DNA of 5,419 nucleotides from an uncultured Spirochaetales bacterium (GTDB taxonomy: Bacteria > Spirochaetota > Spirochaetia > Sphaerochaetales > Sphaerochaetaceae): the NCBI GenBank assembly GCA_937902565.1, contig CALFMX010000186.1, positions 1 through 5,419 of the forward strand, given 5' to 3'. The stretch's first letter is position 1. The number at the start of each line of letters is the position of its first letter. The notes beneath the pieces are model-generated. The model worked only from the letters and a program-made list of their open reading frames with translations, was not told where the DNA came from and searched no databases. This document shows, piece after piece, positions 1 through 5,367 of this stretch. A program made the translations under genes and the position numbers.

Positions 1-660
1 TTGATGGACGAGCCGCTCTCGAACCTGGACGCCAAGCTCCGTGTCGAGATGCGTACCGTCATCAAGGAGATCCAGAACGAGATCGGGATCACCACCGTCT
101 ATGTCACCCACGACCAGGAGGAGGCGATGGCAGTCTCCGACCGGATCGCAGTCATGAACGAGGGGGACATCCAGCAGATCGGAATCCCCAAAGCACTCTA
201 CCAACGGCCGGCAAACCTCTTTGTCGCGTCGTTCATCGGCCTGACCAACCTGATCAACTCCCGTCTGGAAGTCGCTGGAGGCAAGACCTTCATCTATCTG
301 CCGGGAGAGCACAAGGTCGAGCTCCATACCATCAGGAAGGAGGAGAGGAAGGATCAGGACGTGGTCCTCTCGATCCGCCCAGAAGAGCTCTATGTCAAGC
401 CGTTTGGGGAGGAGGGAGTACCCGCCTACGTCGATCATGCCGTCTTCCTCGGCCTCAATACCCACTACATCATCCACTTCGAGAATGGAGAGAGGGCGGA
501 GATCATCCAGGAGTCACAGATTGACAGCATCATCGAGAAGGGCACGAAGATCTCGCTCGGCGTCAAGACGGACAAGATCAATGTCTTTGATGCAGAGGGG
601 AACCGGAACCTGGTCGAAGGGGTCGTGAACGACCTCGACGCCTACAACGGAGCGCGATGA
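1..660 (+). CDS. ABC transporter ATP-binding protein, Fe(III)/AfuC-FbpC or PotA-like, C-terminal part (5' truncated by window)
   Basis: This is the cytoplasmic ATPase subunit that powers an ABC importer. The reading frame is open at base 1, so the N-terminal half (Walker A, Q-loop, LSGGQ signature) lies outside the window; the first codon is an internal leucine, not a start. Visible motifs, counted from that codon, are Walker B LMDEP (1-5) with catalytic Glu4, the D-loop SNLDA (7-11) and the switch histidine His37 in VTHDQEEA. Residues from about 80 onward form the extra C-terminal TOBE-type regulatory domain, with IRPEEL at 125-130, typical of the MalK/PotA/FbpC group. The stop overlaps the permease start (ATGA, 657-660), so the two are translationally coupled. 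The pairing with an AfuB/FbpB-type permease favours ferric iron or an organic anion/phosphate-ester importer over a sugar importer. The family call is secure; the substrate is not readable from this subunit. Confidence 0.93.
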   Translation: MMDEPLSNLDAKLRVEMRTVIKEIQNEIGITTVYVTHDQEEAMAVSDRIAVMNEGDIQQIGIPKALYQRPANLFVASFIGLTNLINSRLEVAGGKTFIYLPGEHKVELHTIRKEERKDQDVVLSIRPEELYVKPFGEEGVPAYVDHAVFLGLNTHYIIHFENGERAEIIQESQIDSIIEKGTKISLGVKTDKINVFDAEGNRNLVEGVVNDLDAYNGAR

Positions 661-2312
661 TGAAAGCCCTCCATTCAAAGCAGAGAGATGTCTGGAAACT
701 GGTCTCCGTACTCATCTTGGCACTCTACGCTGTCATCCTGGTCTACCCCCTCGCACGGCTTCTGAAAGTAGCGGTGGTCCACCCCGATGGACACTTCTCC
801 ATGGATGGGTTCAGGGCTTTCTTCGGCCAGCGCTATTACGTGCGTTCCATCTCAAACTCCCTCAAGGTAAGCGTGGCAGCCACCGTGATCTCGCTTCTGG
901 TGGGGGTTCCCCTTGCCTACTTCTATCAGATGTACGAGCTCAAGGGGAAGTCACTGTTGCAGGTCCTGATCATCCTCTGCTCCATGTCCGCCCCCTTCAT
1001 CGGGGCGTACTCATGGATCGTCCTCTTGGGACGGAGCGGCATTTTCACCAAACTGCTGGCAGGCATCGGGATCAAGGTGGGGAGCATCTACGGCTTCAAG
1101 GGCATCCTGCTCGTGCTCACCCTCCAGCTCTTCCCGCTGGTATTCCTCTACACCTGCGGGGCACTGAAGAACATCGACAACTCGCTCTTGGAGGCTTCGG
1201 TCAACATGGGACGCAGTGGCACCAAGATGTTCCTCACCGTGGTGATCCCGCTCTGTATGCCGACGATCATCGCCGCATCCCTCCTCGTCTTCATGCGGGC
1301 GTTCGCCGACTTCGGCACGCCGCTGCTCATCGGAGAGGGGTACAAGACCTTCCCTGTCATCATCTATGATGCGTACTTTGCCGAGACGGGCGGCAACCAT
1401 ATGTTCGGGGCTACGGTGAGCATCATCGGCATCATCATAACCGCCGGCATCTTCCTCATCCAGAACTACTTCAGCAACCGCCACCACTTCACGATGAACG
1501 CCCTGCACACCATCGAGCGGAAGCAGGCACACGGCCTCAAGAATGTGTTGATCAACGTCTACAGCTGGTTTGTGGTCGCCCTGGCCTTCATGCCCCAAGT
1601 CTATGTCATCTACTCATCGTTCCAGAAGACCAGTGGCAAACTCTTCGTGCCGGGATACTCACTCGACAGCTACCGCTTCGCCTTCACCCACCTGAAGAAA
1701 GCGATTCCCAATACCTTCAAGATCGGCATCACGGCGCTGGCTATCATGATCGTCCTCGCCATCCTGATCGCCTATCTGGTCGTCAGGAGGAGCAACTTTG
1801 CCAACAAGGTCATCGACACCCTCTCGATGGTCCCCTACATCATACCGGGCTCGGTCATCGGAATCGCTCTGGTGCTCAGCTTCAGCAAGCGCCCGTTCAT
1901 GCTTACCGGGACCGTCGCCATCATGGTGATCGCCCTGATCATCCGCAGGATACCCTACACGATCAGATCATCGGTCGCGGTCCTCCAACAGATCCCGATC
2001 AGCATCGAGGAGGCGGCCATCTCGCTGGGCGCCAGCAAGATGAAGACCTTCTTCACCATTACCGTCCCGATGATGGGCAATGGCATCATCAGCGGGGCGA
2101 TCCTCAGCTGGGTCACGATCATCACCGAGCTCTCGACCGCGGTAATCCTCTACAACGTCAATACCATCACGTTGACACTCGCCGTCTACACCTACGTCAG
2201 CAGGGGTAGCTATGGCGTGGCGGCAGCGTATGCGACGATCCTGACCGTCACCACGATCATATCGCTCTTGGTGTACATGAAGGTGACAGGGAACAAGGAA
2301 GTGACGTTGTAG
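657..2312 (+). CDS. Fused two-domain ABC transporter permease, Fe(III)-type (AfuB/FbpB family)
   Basis: This inner-membrane permease of an ABC importer is 551 residues with two homologous BPD-transp-1 halves in one chain, the usual length and layout of FbpB/AfuB proteins, with about 12 membrane segments expected. A hydrophobic segment follows a short basic N-terminus (about 13-36). The first EAA loop, which docks on the ATPase, begins at Glu179 (EASVNMG, then a VIP a few residues later). The second begins at Glu451-Glu452 (EEAAISLGAS, then VP). AFADFG (215-220) followed by PLLIGEG is characteristic of iron-type permeases. Start: ATG 657 overlaps the ATPase stop, and a second ATG follows at 660. 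GGAG at 649-652 lies 4 bases before the first and 7 before the second, so 660 may be the real initiator. The substrate could be Fe(III) or, as in AfuABC systems, hexose phosphates; thiamine or phosphonate importers are less likely relatives. The binding-protein gene is not in the window. Confidence 0.93.
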   Translation: MMKALHSKQRDVWKLVSVLILALYAVILVYPLARLLKVAVVHPDGHFSMDGFRAFFGQRYYVRSISNSLKVSVAATVISLLVGVPLAYFYQMYELKGKSLLQVLIILCSMSAPFIGAYSWIVLLGRSGIFTKLLAGIGIKVGSIYGFKGILLVLTLQLFPLVFLYTCGALKNIDNSLLEASVNMGRSGTKMFLTVVIPLCMPTIIAASLLVFMRAFADFGTPLLIGEGYKTFPVIIYDAYFAETGGNHMFGATVSIIGIIITAGIFLIQNYFSNRHHFTMNALHTIERKQAHGLKNVLINVYSWFVVALAFMPQVYVIYSSFQKTSGKLFVPGYSLDSYRFAFTHLKKAIPNTFKIGITALAIMIVLAILIAYLVVRRSNFANKVIDTLSMVPYIIPGSVIGIALVLSFSKRPFMLTGTVAIMVIALIIRRIPYTIRSSVAVLQQIPISIEEAAISLGASKMKTFFTITVPMMGNGIISGAILSWVTIITELSTAVILYNVNTITLTLAVYTYVSRGSYGVAAAYATILTVTTIISLLVYMKVTGNKEVTL

Positions 2313-2316
2313 CGCT

Positions 2317-3048
2317 ATGAAGTTATTGTTTATCCGTCACGCAGACCCTGACTATGAGCTTGATTCACTGACTCCCCAAGGCTGGGTCGAGGCCGAGGAA
2401 CTGGCCCGATTCATGGAGAGAGTTCCGGTCACCGACTACTACGTATCCCCGCTCGGACGGGCGCGGGATACGGCGTCGCTGACCCTCAAACGGGTCGGCC
2501 GCGAGGCGGCTGTCCTCCCCTGGCTGACCGAATTCACCCATCGCACCGCACTCAAGCCCGACTTCCCGGACTCTGCCGATGTGCCGTGGGACTGGAGACC
2601 GATCAACTGGACAGAGAGGGAGCGGTTCTTCAGCAAGGATCGGTGGGCCGAGGAGCCGGAGATGGTGGAAGGCAACATCGCGCACCATTACAGCGAGGTG
2701 TGCCGTGCCTTTGATGAGTTCCTCAGCACCAAGGGCTACACGAGGAGCGGAAAGCTCTACCGCACAGAACTGGGGACTAGTGACACCTATGTCTTCTTCT
2801 GCCACTTCGGCCTCATGTGCATCCTGCTTGGCCATCTCCTGTACATCTCACCGATGGTCCTTTGGCATACGATGTGTGCCGCTCCCTCCTCGATAACCAC
2901 CGTGGTGACCGAGGAGCGGACCAAAGGATTCGCCTCGATGAGGATGCTCTCCTTCGGGGCCACCCCACACCTGGACGCACAGGGCATCGAACCCTCCTTC
3001 GCCGCACGCTTCTGCGAGACCTATGAGATGAGCGACCAGCGTCACTGA
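2317..3048 (+). CDS. Histidine phosphatase superfamily protein (phosphoglycerate mutase-like, branch 1)
   Basis: A 243-residue cytoplasmic protein with the phosphohistidine phosphatase/mutase core and no signal peptide. It opens directly into the first strand and the RH motif (Arg7-His8, here RHADPDY instead of the common RHG), His8 being the residue phosphorylated during catalysis. SPLGRARDTA (44-53) is the second signature, with Arg48 as a phosphate-binding residue. Glu72 in WLTEF is a candidate acid/base. His163 in CHFG replaces the usual SHGG as second catalytic histidine. All core residues are present, so an active phosphatase is expected, while a roughly 60-residue insert rich in Trp and charged residues (about 80-140) should shape substrate choice. 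The ATG is 4 bases after the permease stop with no well-spaced ribosome site, indicating translational coupling. The context suggests it acts on something the transporter brings in; that is inference. The exact substrate cannot be named. Confidence 0.9.
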   Translation: MKLLFIRHADPDYELDSLTPQGWVEAEELARFMERVPVTDYYVSPLGRARDTASLTLKRVGREAAVLPWLTEFTHRTALKPDFPDSADVPWDWRPINWTERERFFSKDRWAEEPEMVEGNIAHHYSEVCRAFDEFLSTKGYTRSGKLYRTELGTSDTYVFFCHFGLMCILLGHLLYISPMVLWHTMCAAPSSITTVVTEERTKGFASMRMLSFGATPHLDAQGIEPSFAARFCETYEMSDQRH

Positions 3049-3060
3049 GTGAAGGGCCTA

Positions 3061-3426
3061 TCAGCCGATCCTTGTCTTCTTGCGCTCCTTTCTCATCTGG
3101 AAGATATGCTGGATTGCCAGGATCGGGTGGTAGAGGATCATCCTTGGACCGCTATAGCGCATGATGGTGCGAATCCGCTCCCGCATCTCCTCTTTATAGC
3201 AGTGCACCGTACAGCTGCTGCAGAAGGTCTTCGTCTCCATGAAGGGGCAGCGGTCGACCCGTTCATTCGCATACTGCAGGATCTCGTCGCATGATGAGCA
3301 GAGAGTACTGCCACCGCCATGTCTGTTCCCTCGGCAATAGATACCGATCATCGTCTCGACGGTGCGCTTTTCCCTCTCACGCTTGTCCAGTGTTCGTCTC
3401 CCAACCGATTTGTTCTTGCTGTTCAA
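3061..3426 (-). CDS. YgbA / nitrous oxide-stimulated promoter family protein
   Basis: A 121-residue, highly basic, cysteine-rich protein recognised from the E. coli YgbA family (YgbA_NO domain), whose E. coli member belongs to the NsrR nitric-oxide regulon. Its biochemical role is not established to my knowledge. Numbered from the chosen start, cysteines are at 31, 43, 46, 60, 69, 72 and 76, in the family pattern IYC...C-x2-C...DRCPF...C-x2-C-x3-CYK; this looks like a metal or Fe-S site, though that is inferred. The family's MRYSGPRM and HPILAIQH blocks follow (about 89-106). Start choice: TTG at 3426-3424 has GGAGG with 6 bases between, an optimal Shine-Dalgarno. The upstream in-frame ATG (3450-3448) has no ribosome site, would run through that Shine-Dalgarno and adds eight residues I do not recognise from the family. 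The gene is convergent with the phosphatase (12 bases between stops) and divergent from the dehydrogenase. Confidence 0.9.
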   Translation of the reverse strand: MNSKNKSVGRRTLDKREREKRTVETMIGIYCRGNRHGGGSTLCSSCDEILQYANERVDRCPFMETKTFCSSCTVHCYKEEMRERIRTIMRYSGPRMILYHPILAIQHIFQMRKERKKTRIG

Positions 3427-3430
3427 CTCA

Positions 3431-3438
3431 CACCTCCC
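3431..3438 (-). promoter_or_regulatory. Ribosome binding site that decides the start of the YgbA-family gene
   Basis: On the minus strand this reads GGGAGGTG, a near-consensus Shine-Dalgarno, with its GGAGG core 6 bases from the TTG at 3426-3424. It lies inside the codons that would be translated if the upstream ATG at 3450 were used, so it argues for a TTG start. Confidence 0.75.
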
Positions 3439-3495
3439 AGACCACTTCACACCGGTGACATCACGCTACGCCACCTCTGAAACCTAGTCACCGAT

Positions 3496-3525
3496 ATGAT
3501 ACCAAGGTCCCCTGTTCTGTTACAA
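3496..3525 (-). promoter_or_regulatory. Sigma-70-like extended -10 promoter for the YgbA-family gene
   Basis: Read on the minus strand: -35 TTGTAA (3525-3520), an 18-base spacer, then -10 TATCAT (3501-3496) directly preceded by TGG, an extended -10 element. Transcription would start near 3489, giving a leader of roughly 60 bases before the TTG start. A short inverted repeat, TCTGT (3516-3520) with ACAGA (3529-3533), straddles the -35 and could be an operator. The promoter is supported by motif and position only. Confidence 0.5.
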
Positions 3526-3627
3526 TCTACAGACTTCCGTCCCATCCTATTTGATACCCAAAAGCCTACAGTTTTTTGATTCAGTGTTCGGTCTTTATGG
3601 TAAAGTATAAGGCAGACACAACAGCCG

Positions 3628-3652
3628 TTGACTGATGCAATTACGGTATAAT
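3628..3652 (+). promoter_or_regulatory. Candidate promoter for the mannitol dehydrogenase family gene
   Basis: A perfect TATAAT at 3647-3652 lies 30 bases before the ATG at 3683, predicting a start near 3659 and a short leader containing the ribosome site. The nearest good -35, TTGACT (3628-3633), is only 13 bases upstream of it, too short for normal sigma-70 recognition, and no better -35 occurs at 15-18 bases. Either an activator compensates or the TTGACT is incidental. The -10 call is firmer than the -35. Confidence 0.5.
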
Positions 3653-3672
3653 TGATTTCATTCCAGTGCTGT

Positions 3673-3677
3673 GAGGT
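3673..3677 (+). promoter_or_regulatory. Ribosome binding site fixing the dehydrogenase start at ATG 3683
   Basis: GAGGT is followed by 5 bases and then ATG 3683. An in-frame GTG at 3671 sits on top of this site and has no Shine-Dalgarno of its own, so the shorter protein is preferred. Confidence 0.65.
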
Positions 3678-3682
3678 TACAG

Positions 3683-5140
3683 ATGATTATTTCCAACAAG
3701 ACACTTGATTCGTTGAGAGTCATGGGGCTGACTGTGCCATCGTACGACAGGATTTCTTTGAAACCGATGTATGTACACATGGGGTTGGGACATTTCCATC
3801 GGTCTCATTTCCTGACGTACATGGATTCCCTCCTCAATGCCGGTCTTGAGGAGGGAGGAGTTTTTGAAGTTGATGTCATGCCGGCGAACCCGGACTTCAT
3901 CAGTGGATTGGCAAAACAGGATTACCTATACAGCGTCCTCTCATTGGGCAAGGATGGTACGGTGGATCTGAGAATCAACGGCTCCATTGTGGGGTATGCC
4001 AATCAGACGGAGGATCCTGAAACAGTCCACGCAGTCCTATCATCTCCAGACACAAGACTCATTACTCTGACCATCACGGAGAAGGGATATACGTATCTTG
4101 ATGAAGAGGCGAGCCTGGACTGGGCAAACCCGTCAATTGTCCATGATCTCTCTTCGGATGAGGGAGCGCCCATCTCGGCTATAGGCTGCCTTGCGAAAGC
4201 CCTGCAAGCACGGTTTGAAAAGCAGAGCCCGGTCACTATCATGAGCTGTGACAATGTGCCGGGAAACGGGAAGATTCTCAGCCGGTGCATTATACAGTTC
4301 TGTGAGAGAAAATACCCTGAGATCACATCCTGGGTTGCTGATGAAATTGCTTTCCCCTGTACAATGGTAGATAGGATTACTCCCAGTACCAGTACCCACG
4401 ATATAGATATGCTGAAAGATGAGTACAATCTTGAAGATAGCTGCCCAGTGCATTGCGAAGACTTCACCCAGTGGGTAATCGAGGACAGCACATGTACAAT
4501 AATCCCCGATTTTGCTCAGGCGGGCGCTCTTGTCGTAGATGACGTCAAGCCATACGAACTCATGAAGATACGTCTTCTCAACGGCTCGCACTCTGCACTC
4601 TCCTATCCTGCGTACATGATGGGAATAAAGATGGTACATGAGGCTGCTCAAGACCCGGTGATTGGTTCATTTATCAGGGATTATTATATGGAGCAGATTT
4701 CATGTACCCTTCCTCCGGTGCCAGGATTTGATCTTGCTGCCTATAAAGACAGTCTAATATCCAGGTTCTCTAACCCATATATAGCAGATACCATTCTCCG
4801 GCTTGCTTCGGATGGTTCAAAGAAGATTGCCAACGCAATCCTAAGACCCTTGGAAGAGGGGTTGGAAAAAGAGATGAACGTCGATGCCCTGATTCTCGCT
4901 CTCGCTATATGGCAGTACTATTTCCTCTATATGGATGAGGACAATACACCGATGCCAATTGATGACCCGATGAAGGATGCTCTTCTCGCTGCATCAACGG
5001 ACTCAAGATTGTTTTTGGAGACGGCTGGATTGTCCTCACATGCGCTCGAACATAGAGTGCTCTTCGAGAAAATGGATGGATTCATCAGCATGTTGAAGGC
5101 TTCTGGAGTAAAGAATACCTTGCTTGCATTCATCAGTTGA
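3683..5140 (+). CDS. Mannitol dehydrogenase family protein (polyol or hexuronate NAD(P)-dependent oxidoreductase)
   Basis: A complete 485-residue cytoplasmic oxidoreductase of the long-chain polyol dehydrogenase family, which interconverts polyols and ketoses (mannitol/fructose, arabinitol/xylulose) or reduces fructuronate or tagaturonate. The N-terminal nucleotide-binding domain carries GLGHFHRSH (34-42). SCDNVPGNG contains Asn191. The family signature runs from Ile222 to Pro234 around VDRITP, with Asp230. The C-terminal helical domain carries KIRLLNGSH with Lys295, Asn300 and His303. Lys295 is the expected catalytic base, with the two Asn and the His positioning substrate. With ATG 3683 as residue 1, all five positions match the numbering I recall for Pseudomonas fluorescens mannitol 2-dehydrogenase, which supports this start over GTG 3671. 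No transporter, kinase or uronate-pathway gene is adjacent, so mannitol, arabinitol and fructuronate activity cannot be told apart. GC is visibly lower than in the left-hand operon. The gene appears monocistronic, with its own promoter. Confidence 0.93.
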   Translation: MIISNKTLDSLRVMGLTVPSYDRISLKPMYVHMGLGHFHRSHFLTYMDSLLNAGLEEGGVFEVDVMPANPDFISGLAKQDYLYSVLSLGKDGTVDLRINGSIVGYANQTEDPETVHAVLSSPDTRLITLTITEKGYTYLDEEASLDWANPSIVHDLSSDEGAPISAIGCLAKALQARFEKQSPVTIMSCDNVPGNGKILSRCIIQFCERKYPEITSWVADEIAFPCTMVDRITPSTSTHDIDMLKDEYNLEDSCPVHCEDFTQWVIEDSTCTIIPDFAQAGALVVDDVKPYELMKIRLLNGSHSALSYPAYMMGIKMVHEAAQDPVIGSFIRDYYMEQISCTLPPVPGFDLAAYKDSLISRFSNPYIADTILRLASDGSKKIANAILRPLEEGLEKEMNVDALILALAIWQYYFLYMDEDNTPMPIDDPMKDALLAASTDSRLFLETAGLSSHALEHRVLFEKMDGFISMLKASGVKNTLLAFIS

Positions 5141-5148
5141 TCGAATAA

Positions 5149-5164
5149 CGGCTTTCTAAGGCCG
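5149..5164 (+). terminator. Weak hairpin just after the dehydrogenase stop, possible terminator
   Basis: CGGCTT (5149-5154) pairs with AGGCCG (5159-5164; one T-G wobble) around a TCTA loop, 8 bases after the stop. The tract that follows (GTTGAATTG) is only mildly T-rich, so it is a poor intrinsic terminator at best. Confidence 0.3.
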
Positions 5165-5172
5165 GTTGAATT

Positions 5173-5231
5173 GCTTTCATTGCATTCACTACTTTCACTC
5201 TAATAGTGAAAGTGGGTGATACAATGAAAGC
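5173..5231. repeat. 59-base symmetrical palindrome with nested 9-base perfect hairpin
   Basis: The outer arms GCTTTCATTG (5173-5182) and CAATGAAAGC (5222-5231) are perfect reverse complements. The inner arms ACTTTCACT (5191-5199) and AGTGAAAGT (5205-5213) are also perfect, around a five-base CTAAT centre. The stretches between them pair mostly (AT and CAC on the left with GTG and AT on the right), with one mismatch and two single-base bulges. The motif CTTTCA occurs at 5174 and 5192, and its complement TGAAAG at 5207 and 5225, each pair 18 bases apart, so the element is also internally repeated. There is no T-tract on either side, which argues against a plain intrinsic terminator. It lies between two convergent genes. 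It could be a small non-coding repeat element, a multi-site operator or an RNA hairpin. Confidence 0.7.
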
Positions 5232-5268
5232 TGATCTATCAAGACTATATGCTACAGGGGCCAGACAC

Positions 5269-5297
5269 TGCCCCCAGCTTCAAAGAAGCCAGGGGCA
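5269..5297 (-). repeat. GC-rich hairpin after the right-edge minus-strand gene, possible terminator
   Basis: TGCCCCCAGCTTC (5269-5281) pairs with 5285-5297 around an AAA loop; 11 of 13 positions pair, with a two-base internal mismatch. It starts 8 bases beyond the minus-strand stop, the usual place for a terminator, but the following bases on that strand (GTGTCTGG) are a poor U-tract. Its left arm can alternatively pair with GGGGC at 5257-5261. Confidence 0.45.
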
Positions 5298-5303
5298 GAG
5301 CGT

Positions 5304-5367
5304 CATCAGAGGGCGATCGCCTCCTCTTCCTCATCATCCCAATCCTCGCCAAAGGAGCCCTCTGATG
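5304..5367. repeat. 11-base perfect inverted repeat spanning the stop of the right-edge gene
   Basis: CATCAGAGGGC (5304-5314) and GCCCTCTGATG (5357-5367) are exact reverse complements separated by 42 bases, both inside or touching the minus-strand coding end. The left copy includes the stop codon. The intervening stretch contains the short palindrome GGCGATCGCC (5312-5321). It may be chance, an mRNA stem or the trace of a templated mutation. Confidence 0.55.

Noticed and set aside
1011..1598. Long minus-strand open frames inside the permease gene (also 1148-1363)
   Set aside because: They are antisense to a clear membrane protein, and the products are His/Glu/Asp-rich with no recognisable domain, typical of the complement of GC-rich coding DNA.
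2365..2835. Minus-strand and alternative-frame open frames over the phosphatase gene
   Set aside because: The phosphatase frame carries all family motifs. The others are low-information shadows without ribosome sites or known motifs.
3049..3294. Plus-strand 81-codon frame after the phosphatase
   Set aside because: It lies opposite the YgbA-family gene, whose cysteine pattern and family blocks are unmistakable. The plus frame has no recognisable content.
3427..3682. CRISPR, tRNA or mobile-element remnants in the divergent intergenic region
   Set aside because: I found no regularly spaced repeats, cloverleaf, terminal inverted repeats or transposase fragments. Promoter-type signals explain what is visible.
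4003..4651. Two minus-strand frames (162 and 172 codons) inside the dehydrogenase gene
   Set aside because: They overlap each other and the catalytic core of the dehydrogenase, and show no domain or ribosome site.
5173..5231. The palindrome as a standard bidirectional intrinsic terminator
   Set aside because: It is well placed between convergent genes, but neither strand has a U-tract after the stem, so I list it as a repeat of unknown role.
5312..5321. GGCGATCGCC, resembling the cyanobacterial HIP1 palindrome
   Set aside because: I saw only this one copy of the full motif. HIP1 is meaningful only when highly iterated, and nothing else suggests a cyanobacterium.
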